The translations under genes were made by a program, and so were the position numbers. Below are positions 1 through 9,440 of a DNA stretch of 64,000 bases, piece by piece (within the stretch, counting starts at the first letter, position 1; every line of letters starts with the position of its first letter). The stretch is from Cystobacterineae bacterium (GTDB lineage: Bacteria; Myxococcota; Myxococcia; Myxococcales; Myxococcaceae). A model generated the notes under the pieces. That model worked only from the letters and a program-made list of their open reading frames with translations. It was not told where the DNA came from and did not search any database. The stretch is from contig WRKR01000012.1 in the NCBI GenBank assembly GCA_009782175.1, positions 1 to 64,000 of the forward strand. Reading direction: 5' to 3'.

Positions 1-72
1 TTAAGAGAACAAAAAAAATCACCAAGCCGAGGGCCAACCCCCCCCCCGACGAAGGCGAAAAAAACCCTTCCC

Positions 73-128
73 CGGAAGCGGCCCCCCCCCCCCCCCCGGA
101 GGGGAAAAAATAAAAACAAAACCCCCCC
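73..128 (-). repeat. G-tract / T-run intergenic repeat, copy 1 (reverse)
   Basis: Read on the minus strand this gives a G run, a T-rich stretch, CCCCTCC and then a 16-base G run (C run at 82-97 on the plus strand), ending in CCGCTTCC. The same arrangement occurs on the plus strand at 27879-27914 (6 Gs) and 63956-63991 (10 Gs). The copy lies about 90 bases upstream of the HtrA gene. The sequence before it is low complexity and may be error-prone. Confidence 0.6.
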
Positions 129-185
129 ATTTGAAACTGAAAACTGTTTGCGGCACGCCGCCTCATTTTGTTTTATAGGTGTGTT

Positions 186-1577
186 ATGAAATGGAAACTT
201 TGGGTTGTTTTGTTGAGTTTGCCTCTGGTTGCCTTCGCTCAACCGATGAAAGAAGCGGCCTTGCCCTCTTTGGCCCCCTTGGTGGATTCCGTCAAGTCGG
301 CCGTCGTTAACGTGGATGTGCAAGCGGCTTCCGCGCGCTCTTTGCGGGAAGACGAGTTTTTTGAGCGGTTTTTTGGGTTTAGGCACCCAGGGGGTCCGCA
401 GGGGAGAGAGCCTTTGCGTCGCGGCCTGGGCTCAGGCTTTATTATTGATGCCAAGGGTTTGTTGTTGACGAACAACCATGTGGTGGAGGGGGCCGTGAAA
501 ATTCGCGTACGTTTGGATGATGGGCGCTCCTTCGAAGGAGAAGTATTGGGGACAGATCCACTGACGGATTTGGCCCTGGTGAAGTTGAAAAATGTTAAAG
601 GTAGCCTGCCCGCGGTGAAGCTGGGGGATTCAGGCAGCATGCGTGTGGGTGACTGGGTGTTGGCCATAGGCAACCCTTTTGGTTTGGCCTCCAGCGTTTC
701 CCTGGGCATTGTTTCTGCTCTGGACAGGAATATTCAGGCTGGCCCTTATGATCAATTCCTCCAGACAGATGCAGCCATTAACCCCGGAAACTCAGGAGGG
801 CCCCTGTTTAACCTCAAAGGAGAGGTGATAGGCATTAACACAGCCATTGTGGGCGGGGGCTCCGGCATCGGCTTTGCCGTGCCTTCCAATGTAGCCAAAG
901 CCCTCTTGCCCCAACTGGAAAAAGAAGGACTCGTCAGACGCGGCTGGTTGGGTGTGGTTATTCAAGACTTAACCCCCAAGCTTGCCCTGGGCCTCAAACT
1001 GCCCATTAAAGAAGGCGCCATTATTAGCGTGATGACACCCAACTCCCCCGCCCAACGCTCCGGACTCAAAGTGGATGACGTTATTGTGGCCATTAATGGC
1101 GAAACCGTCTCCTCCGCAGGCAGCCTGACAAAAATTGTAGGCATGCAAAAACCCGATACCACCGTCAAAATAAAACTCTATAGGGCCGGAAAACCCATGG
1201 AATTGAATGTACGCCTGGGTATGCGACCAGATGAAGCAGGAAAAACCGGCAGAACACCCCTCCCTTCTACAGGACAGGAACAAAAAAACCCACGCCTAGG
1301 CCTGGTTGTGCAAGACATAAACCCAAGGCTGGCCGAAGCCCTTTCCCTGCCCAGACACGGCGCCCTCGTGGTGAGTGTGCAACCCAACTCCCCCGCCGAA
1401 GAAGCAGGATTGGCCAGAGAAATGCTGATTGTGGAAGCCAACAACACCGCCATCCGCACAGCCCAACAGTTGATCCACGTACTCGCCGAAATACCCAGCG
1501 GACAAGTGGCCCTCTTGCGCGTCCAACTCCCCGGAAGAGAAGAGAGAACTTTCTTGCTGGCCCTCGAAATGCCTTAA
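186..1577 (+). CDS. htrA: HtrA/DegP-type periplasmic serine protease
   Basis: A 463-residue trypsin-like protease/chaperone that degrades misfolded envelope proteins. The ATG at 186 is chosen because it starts directly with a signal peptide (MKWKLWVVLLSLPLVAFAQ); the in-frame TTG at 168 only adds six residues. The catalytic triad is visible: His98 in TNNHVVEG, Asp128 in DPLTDLAL and Ser203 in GNSGGPLF. Two PDZ domains follow, about residues 250-345 and 370-460, as in the DegP/DegQ subgroup. The gene stands alone, with smc 155 bases downstream on the same strand. A GCGGC-AC-GCCGC hairpin lies just upstream of the start. DegP versus DegQ cannot be decided from sequence alone. Confidence 0.95.
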   Translation: MKWKLWVVLLSLPLVAFAQPMKEAALPSLAPLVDSVKSAVVNVDVQAASARSLREDEFFERFFGFRHPGGPQGREPLRRGLGSGFIIDAKGLLLTNNHVVEGAVKIRVRLDDGRSFEGEVLGTDPLTDLALVKLKNVKGSLPAVKLGDSGSMRVGDWVLAIGNPFGLASSVSLGIVSALDRNIQAGPYDQFLQTDAAINPGNSGGPLFNLKGEVIGINTAIVGGGSGIGFAVPSNVAKALLPQLEKEGLVRRGWLGVVIQDLTPKLALGLKLPIKEGAIISVMTPNSPAQRSGLKVDDVIVAINGETVSSAGSLTKIVGMQKPDTTVKIKLYRAGKPMELNVRLGMRPDEAGKTGRTPLPSTGQEQKNPRLGLVVQDINPRLAEALSLPRHGALVVSVQPNSPAEEAGLAREMLIVEANNTAIRTAQQLIHVLAEIPSGQVALLRVQLPGREERTFLLALEMP

Positions 1578-1587
1578 ATATTCCACG

Positions 1588-1617
1588 TGACACTATGTGG
1601 ACATATATGTAGTGTCA
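1588..1617. other. palindrome between htrA and smc
   Basis: TGACACTA (1588-1595) is the exact inverse of TAGTGTCA (1610-1617), with a small ATGT-GG-ACAT hairpin inside. It has no T run. It could be an operator or the transcript end of htrA. A second hairpin, TTGAGGC-CTGG-GCCTCAA, lies at 1664-1681. Confidence 0.4.
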
Positions 1618-1732
1618 TGAAACCCAGTGTTGCTGCAGGTGGTGGCTGCATGTTAGAGCGAGTTTGAGGCCTGGGCCTCAAGCGGTGCCTCAAGGTTTGT
1701 GCCTTGGGTTTGCTTTCAAGAGACGGCTGCCA

Positions 1733-4700
1733 ATGCGAATAAAACGTCTGGATATTACGGGATTTAAGTCATTCATGGAGCACTCACCCTTTGTTTTTGA
1801 CAAGGGGGTGACGGTGGTGGTGGGGCCCAATGGTTGTGGAAAGTCCAACATTGTTGATGCCATCCGTTGGGTTATGGGCGAGCAAAGCGCCAAAAACCTG
1901 CGTGGTCGGGGCATGGAGGACGTCATTTTTGCGGGTGCTGAAAACCACCCTCCCTTGTCCATGGCAGAAGTAACCATGACATTTGAGGTAGAAGAGGAAG
2001 ATCTGCTTCCCCCTCAGCTGATGGGTTTGCCTGAAGTTTCTATTACGCGACGTCTTTTTAGGAATGGGGACTCTGAATACCAAATTAACAAAACCCATTG
2101 CCGCTTGTTGGATGTGACGGAGTTGTTTTTGGGAACAGGCGTAGGCACCAAAGCCTATTCCATTATTGAGCAGGGGAGTGTGGGGCAGGTGGTTTCGGCC
2201 CGTCCCGAGGACAGGAGGGCCTTGTTGGAAGAAGCAGCCGGTGTGACGAAATATAAGGCACGCCGAAAAATGGCAGAGCGGAAAATGGAGCATACGCAGC
2301 AAAACTTGCTCCGGCTGCAAGACATTTTGGGGGAACTCAAACGCAACCTCGGGAGTTTGGAGCGCGCCGCGAAAAAAGCAGAAAAATTCCGCAGGCTGCG
2401 CCAACAGCTGCGCAAACTGGAAAGCCAGGAGTGGGCACACCGCTATTTAGAGCTTAAAGCACTGCACTCCCATGCCCTGCTGCAAAAACAAGCCTTAGAG
2501 GCCAAAGCCGAAGAGGAGTTGCTTGTTGTGCAACAAGCAGAAACCTTGCTGGGCAAAGAGCGGCATGCTGCCGAGCAAAAGGCTGCCCATTTGGAAAGTG
2601 AAGGCCTGGAGCTTGCAGAGCTGACTTCTCGCATTCAACTGTGCAGACAAAGCCTCAAACATGGGCACACAGACCAAGAGGCCACACAGGCCCGCCAAGC
2701 CAAGGCTGAAATAGAGCAACAGCAATTGCAGCAAAAAAGAGAGCGCCTTCAGGCTGAGCTTCAGCAATGCGCCGAGGAGTTGCAGCTTTTGTCCACCTCT
2801 AACCTCCAAGAGGCCCAGACAGTGGAAGAAGCGCGGCTCAACAAAGAAAGCAACTTGGCCGCGCGGAACCAACTTGAAGCCACCCTGGGCAAAACACGTG
2901 GCCACCTCATGCGCTTGGCCACCACCTTGGCCCAACAAGAAGCCCAGCATGCACATTTGAGGCAGCACAAGCTGGAGTTGCAGAAACGTTTGGAGCGTTT
3001 GCTTGAGGAGACACAACGGTGCCAGGCCGAAGAAGAGGAAGGGGCGAGGCAGCTGGCCTTGCATGGGCAGCAACACAAGGAGCAGCAAGCGGCACTTGAG
3101 CTTTTGTTGCAACACCGACAAGAGCAGCAGCAACTTTTAAAATGTGCCCAAGAGGGGTTGGACAAAGCCCAGGAAAGCCTCACGCAAAGCCGTGAAGCTT
3201 TGTTTAACCAGCGAAGCCGTTTGTCCTCTTTGCAAGAAATTTGCTCCAACTATGAGGGTTTTGACAGAGGCGTCCGAGCACTGGTGAAGGGGGCTTTTGT
3301 GGACAACCCCGGGGCATTGGGGGTGGTGGCAGACGCTTTGGTGGTGAAGCCTCGCAGTGAAAAAGCCATTGAGGCCGTATTGGGGCAGAAGCTCCAATGC
3401 ATTCTCGTGGAGGAGCCTCAAGTGGCTTTGGAGCTTTCCATGCACCTCAAAGAGCATGCCCTGGGGCGCTCGTCTTTTTTCATATTGCCCTGGCTACAGA
3501 AAAAGCGCTTGCCCAAGCCCTCCTGCCCCGAAATAGTGGCCATGGCCCTGGAGGAGCTTCAGTGCATCCACCCAGCCTTTGAGCCTCTTTTGGAGCATTT
3601 GTTGGGCGAAGTGGCTTTGGTAGAAACTTTGGAACAAGCCCTTTTGTGCCAAAAGCAATTTCCCCACTATGTTTTTGCAAGCTTGACGGGGGAGTTTGTA
3701 TGCCCCGACGGCTTGTTAACCGGGGGCCTGTTAGAAGGGCCCGCCGTAGGGGCTTTGCAAAAAAAGCGCGAGGTGGCAGAGCTTCAGGTAGAGGTGCTCA
3801 GGCTTGAAGAAGCCTATGCCGCGCAGCAGCTTGCCTGTGAGGCACTTGAGCGGCAGCTGCATACACACCAAAGCGCCTTGCGCACGCTTGAAAGGGAGCA
3901 GCATGAGGGGGAGTTAAAGCTTTCTTCTCTGAAGAAAGACATTCAACAGCTAGAGGCTCAGCAAAAGGGGGTGGGCCAAAAGTCCGCCTTGCTGGGCAAA
4001 GAGAGAGAGCAAACAGACAGAGAGCTTTCTGCTTTGGCACAGAAAGAGGAGCAGCTTCGCTTGCAGCTGGAGGAGCAACACCAACAAAAGCAAACCCAGG
4101 AAGCGCAACTTCAGCTGCTTTTGGAAAAGCAGACAGAGCTTTCTGCAAGCTTTGACGCGTTAAACAATGTTTTTATGAAGCTTCGCGTGGAGCTGGCCAC
4201 ACACAAAGAGAAGGAAAGCTCCCTCCAATATAAACAACAGCGCATTTCCAATGAGTTTCAGGGCATTTCCCACAACCTCAACCAGCTTTCTGTGGAGTTG
4301 AAAGAAGGCGAGCAGAAGTTGCATGGCTTGCAGCTTTCTCTTGCCCAAGTGTCAGAGGAGTTGCAGCTGCATGAGCAGCGTTTGTTGGCAAAGACGAATG
4401 TTTTTGAGCAGGAAAAGCGAGAGCAGCTCCAACATGTGGCCAAGCTTAAAGAGCAGGAGAAAAAGCTTGTGGAGGACAGGCAGGTGTTGGAAGCCTTCAG
4501 CAAGAGCGCTTCTGAGTTGTTAATACATGCTCGCTCCCTGGGTTTGGAAATAGAGCATTTGCTGGAGAATGCTTTTGAGCGTTGCGGAAAAGAAATGGGG
4601 GAGGTGCTTTATGAAAACCACCTTTTGCTGCCCTTAACTGTGGAAGAGCGCCAACACATGAAGTCCCTCAAAGTGCAGGTGGAGGGCTTTGGTGAAGTGA

Positions 4701-5317
4701 ACTTGACAGCCATTGCAGAGCACCAGGAGCTTTTGCAGCGTTTTGCTTTCTTGTCCGCGCAAAAGGAGGACTTGGAGCTTTCTCTGGAGCGCCTGAAAAA
4801 AGCCATAGAGAAAATTGACACTCAAAGCCGACAGCAATTTAGAGAGACTTTTGAAGCGGTGAATGCCAAGTTTGCTCAGGTGTTTCCTCGCCTCTTCGGC
4901 GGGGGGCATGCGCAATTGGTTTTGCTGTCCAATGCCTTTGGCCAAGAGGCAGGGGTAGACGTGGTTGCTCAGCCGCCAGGCAAAAAACTGCAAGCCTTAA
5001 ACCTCTTGTCCGGGGGGGAGAAAGTGCTGACGGCCATTAGCCTTATTTTTTCTATTTTTCTCATTAAGCCCACCCCGTTTTGCCTTCTGGATGAGGTGGA
5101 TGCTTCTCTGGATGAGGCCAATGTCCACCGCTATAACGAGCTCATCCGGCAAATGTGCGCCCAGTCCCAGTTTATTTTGGTGACGCACAACAAACGCACC
5201 ATGGAAATTGCCGATGTCCTCTATGGCATAACCATGGAAGAGCCAGGCATTTCCAAGCTGGTTTCTGTGCGCATGAAAGAGTTTGCAGAAACTTTGCCCT
5301 TCGCCATGTCGGCCTAG
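1733..5317 (+). CDS. smc: chromosome segregation ATPase Smc
   Basis: A 1194-residue condensin subunit that organises and segregates the nucleoid. The ATG at 1733 gives the canonical SMC N terminus (MRIKRLDITGFKSF). Walker A GPNGCGKS is at residues 31-38. Two long Gln/Glu/Leu-rich coiled coils flank a hinge at roughly 520-640 (GVVADAL... AIEAVLG). The ABC signature LLSGGEK is near 1090 and Walker B FCLLDEVDAS near 1115. Length is normal for the family. No scpA or scpB is adjacent. The stop codon overlaps by three bases the end of the convergent gene on the other strand. Confidence 0.97.
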   Translation: MRIKRLDITGFKSFMEHSPFVFDKGVTVVVGPNGCGKSNIVDAIRWVMGEQSAKNLRGRGMEDVIFAGAENHPPLSMAEVTMTFEVEEEDLLPPQLMGLPEVSITRRLFRNGDSEYQINKTHCRLLDVTELFLGTGVGTKAYSIIEQGSVGQVVSARPEDRRALLEEAAGVTKYKARRKMAERKMEHTQQNLLRLQDILGELKRNLGSLERAAKKAEKFRRLRQQLRKLESQEWAHRYLELKALHSHALLQKQALEAKAEEELLVVQQAETLLGKERHAAEQKAAHLESEGLELAELTSRIQLCRQSLKHGHTDQEATQARQAKAEIEQQQLQQKRERLQAELQQCAEELQLLSTSNLQEAQTVEEARLNKESNLAARNQLEATLGKTRGHLMRLATTLAQQEAQHAHLRQHKLELQKRLERLLEETQRCQAEEEEGARQLALHGQQHKEQQAALELLLQHRQEQQQLLKCAQEGLDKAQESLTQSREALFNQRSRLSSLQEICSNYEGFDRGVRALVKGAFVDNPGALGVVADALVVKPRSEKAIEAVLGQKLQCILVEEPQVALELSMHLKEHALGRSSFFILPWLQKKRLPKPSCPEIVAMALEELQCIHPAFEPLLEHLLGEVALVETLEQALLCQKQFPHYVFASLTGEFVCPDGLLTGGLLEGPAVGALQKKREVAELQVEVLRLEEAYAAQQLACEALERQLHTHQSALRTLEREQHEGELKLSSLKKDIQQLEAQQKGVGQKSALLGKEREQTDRELSALAQKEEQLRLQLEEQHQQKQTQEAQLQLLLEKQTELSASFDALNNVFMKLRVELATHKEKESSLQYKQQRISNEFQGISHNLNQLSVELKEGEQKLHGLQLSLAQVSEELQLHEQRLLAKTNVFEQEKREQLQHVAKLKEQEKKLVEDRQVLEAFSKSASELLIHARSLGLEIEHLLENAFERCGKEMGEVLYENHLLLPLTVEERQHMKSLKVQVEGFGEVNLTAIAEHQELLQRFAFLSAQKEDLELSLERLKKAIEKIDTQSRQQFRETFEAVNAKFAQVFPRLFGGGHAQLVLLSNAFGQEAGVDVVAQPPGKKLQALNLLSGGEKVLTAISLIFSIFLIKPTPFCLLDEVDASLDEANVHRYNELIRQMCAQSQFILVTHNKRTMEIADVLYGITMEEPGISKLVSVRMKEFAETLPFAMSA

Positions 5318-6204
5318 TTCTGCTTAAGGCCCAGGCCTGTGGCCGCAAGGTTTAACAAGGAAAATATTAAACCCATCAGCAAACCCAGCGAAGGCGTAGA
5401 GCTTTCCGCAGCAGGCCCCAGCAACTCCGCGGCTGACTGGCTTACCCAAAACACTTTGGCCAACACCAAACATAATAAAATGGCGGCCAACCCCGACAGC
5501 CCCTGCAACAACCATGGAAAAAGCGGAAAAGAGCCATGTATACGTTTTCGCCACAGCATGCCGCCGGCACTGGCGATGGCCAGAGGAACTATCAATGCTC
5601 CCAGAGAGAGAAAGCCCAACACCTCTCCGCTGCGTTCCAGGTTTTGCCATTGGAAGAAGCAGGAGAAGATCATCCCCAGGGCGCTGATCAGCAGCAACTT
5701 ATCGGGGCCTGATTGGGCCAAAAAGTCCGTTTTCAGAGAGCTCAGCAACATTTCTGCTTCATTGAAGTCGCTTTTTTCAGGCCGCTGAGCAAGCCACTGC
5801 TCTGCCAGTGCTTCATTGCTGGGCGGGGGGCTGTCCGCAGGCCTTTCTTGGGGGGACTCAGGGCTTTGTTTTGAAGGCTTGGCCCTGGAGCTCTGCCTGG
5901 AGTCAGCGCCGGAGGGAGAGCTGGGTTTTGCTCTGGGTTTAGGCAGTTGCGCGCGCGGGTTGGTATCATCTGACTTGAGTTGAGAGAGTTGCGCGCGCGG
6001 GTTGGTATCATCCGACATGGGTTGAGGCGTTTGTGCGCGTGAGTGGGTACGCGGGTTGCCGCGCGGGTTGCCGCGTGGGTGGCTATGGTCGGGGGTTTCG
6101 GCGGGCAACTCATCCAAGAAAAGAGAAGGATCGAGTATATGATCGCATTTTGGGCAAAAAGCAGCGTCGTCAGCGGCTTGTGCCCCACATTCTGGGCAAC
6201 GCAT
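5314..6204 (-). CDS. zinc-ribbon membrane protein with low-complexity linker
   Basis: A 296-residue protein of unknown function. The N terminus is a zinc ribbon (CPECG... CPKC). It is followed by a long Pro/Arg/Ser-rich linker containing a 42-bp in-frame repeat (5945-5970 and 5987-6012, encoding SDDTNPRAQL twice). The C-terminal third has about four hydrophobic membrane segments. The ATG at 6204 puts the zinc ribbon at the extreme N terminus, which is usual for these proteins; a TTG at 6243 is the alternative. The ribbon is probably cytoplasmic. The gene converges on smc with a four-base overlap region. I do not recognise a named family. Confidence 0.8.
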   Translation of the reverse strand: MRCPECGAQAADDAAFCPKCDHILDPSLFLDELPAETPDHSHPRGNPRGNPRTHSRAQTPQPMSDDTNPRAQLSQLKSDDTNPRAQLPKPRAKPSSPSGADSRQSSRAKPSKQSPESPQERPADSPPPSNEALAEQWLAQRPEKSDFNEAEMLLSSLKTDFLAQSGPDKLLLISALGMIFSCFFQWQNLERSGEVLGFLSLGALIVPLAIASAGGMLWRKRIHGSFPLFPWLLQGLSGLAAILLCLVLAKVFWVSQSAAELLGPAAESSTPSLGLLMGLIFSLLNLAATGLGLKQN

Positions 6205-6385
6205 AAACCATATATTGTTCCCAGAATGCTCCTTTTGGGTCAAAATCTATTTTCATCTCCAAATATATTCCTTAGACTGGACTGCGTTAGGCAGAGCTGA
6301 TTTATTGGCCACATGGGAGGCCAACGAGGCCTTAAGCTCGGAGAATGTGTGCCAATTTTGGCTTAAGCTTTATTGGAAACATGGC

Positions 6386-6847
6386 ATGTATGATAAAAGT
6401 GAGTTGGGAAAAGACACACCAGCAGTATTAAACGAAATAGAAAAAGGGGCTATACGCCGTTTTGCAGAAAGCTTAGGTGACTATAACCCCATATATTATG
6501 ATGAGAAATATGCCCAAAGCGTGGGTTTGCGCGGCATTGTTGCACCGCCGACTTTTCCCTTTACGTTTCAGTTGGGGGCGGATTTGCGTGAGCGTTTGAA
6601 TGTGCCTGCGCAAAGTCTTCTGCATGCGGAGACGCAGTTGGAATATGAGCGTCCCATTTTTGCAGGAGACAAGCTTTGGGTCAGCTCTCGTCTCATAGAG
6701 TTTTCTGAGAAGCGCAGTCCCACGGGCAAGTTTTTTCTTGTTGTTATTGAGGATGAAGGCAAGGCTGAAGACGGGAAGCGCATATATAGCATAAAAAATA
6801 CATATATTATCCGTGGCGTGAAATCAGGGAGGCCAGGTGCAACGTAA
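6386..6847 (+). CDS. MaoC-like dehydratase, N-terminal subunit type
   Basis: A 153-residue protein of the FAS1-dehydratase / MaoC N-terminal hot-dog fold family. It contains the typical segment FAESLGDYNPIYYDEKYA and the following GIVAPPTF. Pairs of such short proteins form heterodimeric (R)-specific hydratases acting on acyl thioesters; here the partner starts 11 bases before this gene ends. The ATG at 6386 is chosen because homology begins there, although the frame stays open further upstream. Substrate is unknown: fatty-acid synthesis, beta-oxidation or polyketide-like roles are all possible. Confidence 0.8.
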   Translation: MYDKSELGKDTPAVLNEIEKGAIRRFAESLGDYNPIYYDEKYAQSVGLRGIVAPPTFPFTFQLGADLRERLNVPAQSLLHAETQLEYERPIFAGDKLWVSSRLIEFSEKRSPTGKFFLVVIEDEGKAEDGKRIYSIKNTYIIRGVKSGRPGAT

Positions 6848-7313
6848 ACTTTATTTTGAGCATGTCAACGTTGGGGATGAGTTGACTTCGTCGACGCGGT
6901 TGACATTGGAGCGCACGCAGTTGGCTCGCTATGCCGTAGGCGTAGGTGACTTCAACCCTCTTTTTTTGGATGAGCCTTATGCGCGTCAGCAGGGTTTGGT
7001 TTCGGTGATGGCGCCCAACAGTTTGGCCTTGGGGTTGTTTGGTCAACTGCTCATGGAGTGGGGGAAGAGTTGTCGCATTAAAAGTTTGTCGGCCAAGTTT
7101 TTGAAACTCTATTGGCCGATGGATCAGCTTTTGGCCAGAGGACGTGTCGCTCAAAAAATGACGGAGGGCACACAGCACCTCGTCGAAATTAATGGCTGGG
7201 TCGAAAACCAAAAGGGGGAAATGGTGCTGCGCAGCAAAGCGGTTGTGCAGTTGTTTTTCAACCTGGAGGATGAGAACCGCCACAGGGCAAGCCTGCCCCC
7301 CCTGGTGGGCTAG
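6837..7313 (+). CDS. MaoC-like dehydratase, catalytic subunit type
   Basis: A 158-residue MaoC hot-dog protein starting at a GTG that overlaps the previous gene by 11 bases, indicating translational coupling. The hydratase motif region reads YAVGVGDFNPLFLDEPYA, with the Asp-Phe-Asn-Pro core that precedes the catalytic His in many family members; in this copy the usual His position is Leu or Phe, so which subunit is catalytic is uncertain. It probably forms a heterodimer with the upstream gene product. The stop codon TAG is the first triplet of a gene-end repeat (see 7311-7325). Confidence 0.78.
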   Translation: MQRKLYFEHVNVGDELTSSTRLTLERTQLARYAVGVGDFNPLFLDEPYARQQGLVSVMAPNSLALGLFGQLLMEWGKSCRIKSLSAKFLKLYWPMDQLLARGRVAQKMTEGTQHLVEINGWVENQKGEMVLRSKAVVQLFFNLEDENRHRASLPPLVG

Positions 7314-7325
7314 AGCGCTTCCGCT
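7311..7325 (+). repeat. gene-end repeat (TAGAGCGCTTCCGC)
   Basis: A copy of the repeat with consensus CTAGA(C/G)CGCTT(C/T)CA. The TAG is the stop codon of the upstream MaoC gene. Confidence 0.6.
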
Positions 7326-7441
7326 GCGCTCAGTCTCGTTTTTGCTTAAGCGCATACACTGTATAGCGAGCCTCAAAGCACCGCCGAGAGGACGAAAAAA
7401 AACCGCCCCCAGGCTGAAATTGAATTATGACGAGCCTATAT

Positions 7442-8356
7442 ATGCCCGTAAACCTTCCGAACAATTTGCCTGCCGTAGAAACCTTCAAAGCGGAAAACAT
7501 TTTCGTCATCACTGAAAAGAGGGCGTGCACGCAGGACATCCGCCCCCTGGAAATTGGAATTGTCAATTTAATGCCCGCGAAAATTGCGACGGAGACACAG
7601 CTTCTGCGCCTGCTTTCCAACTCCCCGCTGCAAGTTGAAATTACGCTGGTGCAGATGGGCGGCCACGTGTCCAAAAACACCTCCAAGGAGCATTTGGATG
7701 CGTTTTATAAAACCTTCGAGGACATTAAGGAGAAGTGTTTTGACGGCCTTATTATTACGGGGGCGCCGGTGGAAACCTTGCCCTTTGAGAAGGTGGACTA
7801 TTGGGAGGAGCTCTGCGCGGTCATGGAGTGGTCCAAAACGCATGCCTATAACACCATGCACATTTGCTGGGGCGCGCAGGCGGGGCTTTTCTATCATTAT
7901 GGCGTTGACAAGCATGAGCTTTCTCAAAAACTTTGCGGGGTCTATTCTCACCGCGTGCTCATTCCGCGAAGCCGGTTGATGCGCGGGTTTGATGATGGGT
8001 TTTGGGCTCCACATTCGCGTTATACGGAGAGCCGCGAGGAGGAGGTGGTGGCGGCGGGCCTGTCGGTATTGGCAAAGTCCGACGAGGCGGGGGTTTATAT
8101 TGCCGCCAGCAAAAACCGTCGACAAGTGTTTGTCACCGGCCATTCGGAATATGACAAAATGACGTTGGATGCTGAATACCGGCGTGACATGGAAAAGGGC
8201 CTCCCTGTCACCCCCCCCATCCATTATTATGAAGGCGACGACCCCCAAAACCCGCCCGTCATGCGCTGGCGCAGCCATGCCTATTTGCTGTTTGCCAACT
8301 GGCTCAACTATTATGTCTATCAGGAGACGCCCTATAACCTGGCGGCCCTCTCATAG
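7442..8356 (+). CDS. metA: homoserine O-acyltransferase MetA type (acetyl-CoA predicted)
   Basis: A 304-residue enzyme that acylates L-homoserine in methionine biosynthesis. It is collinear with E. coli Met[13 protein letters not shown] at the start (hence ATG 7442, not 7427), catalytic Cys142 in HICWGAQAG, and His/Glu in VTGHSEYD. Residue 111, which follows ITGAPV, is Glu. From published work on this family, Glu at 111 favours acetyl-CoA and Gly (as in E. coli) favours succinyl-CoA. I therefore infer an acetyltransferase despite the usual succinyltransferase label. I saw no clear SAM riboswitch in the 128 bases upstream. Confidence 0.93.
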   Translation: MPVNLPNNLPAVETFKAENIFVITEKRACTQDIRPLEIGIVNLMPAKIATETQLLRLLSNSPLQVEITLVQMGGHVSKNTSKEHLDAFYKTFEDIKEKCFDGLIITGAPVETLPFEKVDYWEELCAVMEWSKTHAYNTMHICWGAQAGLFYHYGVDKHELSQKLCGVYSHRVLIPRSRLMRGFDDGFWAPHSRYTESREEEVVAAGLSVLAKSDEAGVYIAASKNRRQVFVTGHSEYDKMTLDAEYRRDMEKGLPVTPPIHYYEGDDPQNPPVMRWRSHAYLLFANWLNYYVYQETPYNLAALS

Positions 8357-8358
8357 CC

Positions 8359-8430
8359 CTAAACCGCTTCCACTTTGACACGCTCTGCTCATGCCAAAGT
8401 GGAGGCGACCTCGCTTTTGCGAAAGCGAAG
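8359..8430 (+). repeat. gene-end repeat with two hairpins
   Basis: Begins TAAACCGCTTCCACTTTGAC, matching the gene-end repeat, three bases after the metA stop. CCACTTTG (8370-8377) pairs with CAAAGTGG (8395-8402). A second hairpin, TCGCTTT-TGCG-AAAGCGA, lies at 8411-8428. It may end or insulate the metA transcript. Confidence 0.55.
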
Positions 8431-8451
8431 CCTGAGTGCTATGAGGTGGAC

Positions 8452-9369
8452 ATGAAAAAAATTCTACTCATCAGTTTGTTCCTTTTGTCGAGTTTGGCCA
8501 TTGCCGCAGAGCCAATCCACCTCTCCTTCAATCCTCCAAAGGGGGCAAAATATGAGCAGCGGATGGAAGCGACACAAAGCATCCATGCGGGGGAGAGTGG
8601 CCCCATGGAGACGAAAATGGATGTGACATTTTTGATGGAAATCCTCGAGAAAACGACAGAGGAAGTCCACATGCGGCTGAGTTATAAGGGAATGGCTTAT
8701 ACGGTTTCAACCGGCATGGGGAAGATGAAGTTTTCAAGCGGCACGCAGGAGAAGAAAAAAGGCAAGGCTGAAGACTCCATAGAAACGGAAATAGAGAAGA
8801 AGTTTAGAAAAATATTCAACATGCTGATTGGCAAACCCTTCACCATCGTCGTTGCGCCTGATGGCTCGGTAAAATCCATCGCCGGTTTGGACGTTATTCG
8901 CAAAAGCATGGCTCAAGCCATAGCCGATGAAGGCTCAATGGCTCAGCAGATAGGCGCATCCATAGAAGAGTGGTTTAGCGATGCTTCCATGAAGGACTTG
9001 TTTGAACAGTCCTTGAAAATATACCCCAACAAAGCCGTCCGAACGGGTGAGAGTTGGAATGTGGAATTCTCAAGAGTGGCAGGCGGAATGAACCTTTTGG
9101 CCAAGACGACATATACCTTGAAAGAAGTCAAACAAAATATAGCGGTTGTTGCTTTTGAGTCTGACATAGGGATCAGTTTAAGCGCAGCCATAGAAGGCAA
9201 ACTCACCGGAAAACAGACAGGTACACTCAGCCTGAACCCCCAAACCGGGATGCTTTTGACGAGCAATGCTTCACAAAGCGCAGAAGGCTCTCTCAAAGCA
9301 CAGGGTGTTGATTTGCCGATGAAGCTGAGCACCCAGGCCAAAGTGTCCTCAAAAGAAGTTAAAAAATAA
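8452..9369 (+). CDS. exported protein of unknown function (DUF6263-like)
   Basis: A 305-residue secreted or periplasmic protein. The signal peptide is MKKILLISLFLLSSLAIAAE, so ATG 8452 is preferred over GTG 8446. The mature part has no cysteine cluster or membrane segment and alternates short beta-like stretches with two Lys-rich segments. The pattern (a phrase like GKPFTIVVAPDGSVKSIAG, then a GESWNVEF-like block) resembles the DUF6263 family, whose function is unknown. The gene is single, followed by a short terminator-like hairpin and then the MITE-like element. Confidence 0.8.
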   Translation: MKKILLISLFLLSSLAIAAEPIHLSFNPPKGAKYEQRMEATQSIHAGESGPMETKMDVTFLMEILEKTTEEVHMRLSYKGMAYTVSTGMGKMKFSSGTQEKKKGKAEDSIETEIEKKFRKIFNMLIGKPFTIVVAPDGSVKSIAGLDVIRKSMAQAIADEGSMAQQIGASIEEWFSDASMKDLFEQSLKIYPNKAVRTGESWNVEFSRVAGGMNLLAKTTYTLKEVKQNIAVVAFESDIGISLSAAIEGKLTGKQTGTLSLNPQTGMLLTSNASQSAEGSLKAQGVDLPMKLSTQAKVSSKEVKK

Positions 9370-9374
9370 ACATT

Positions 9375-9397
9375 CCCCCCAAGTGGGGTTGTTTTTT
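9375..9397 (+). terminator. candidate rho-independent terminator
   Basis: CCCC-AAGT-GGGG followed by TTGTTTTTT, six bases after the stop of the exported protein gene. The stem is short but the T run is good. Confidence 0.5.
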
Positions 9398-9440
9398 CGC
9401 CTGGCGGCGGGCTTTAAAAAGGTTTTTCCTGAAACCGCCC

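Noticed and set aside
1-72. Possible gene or promoter at the window start
   Set aside because: Low-complexity A and C runs with no open frame of coding character. Could be repeat-derived or of poor sequence quality.
7314-7441. Possible SAM riboswitch before metA
   Set aside because: I looked for SAM-I, SAM-II and SAM/SAH-like conserved cores and did not see them. A covariance search would be needed to be certain.
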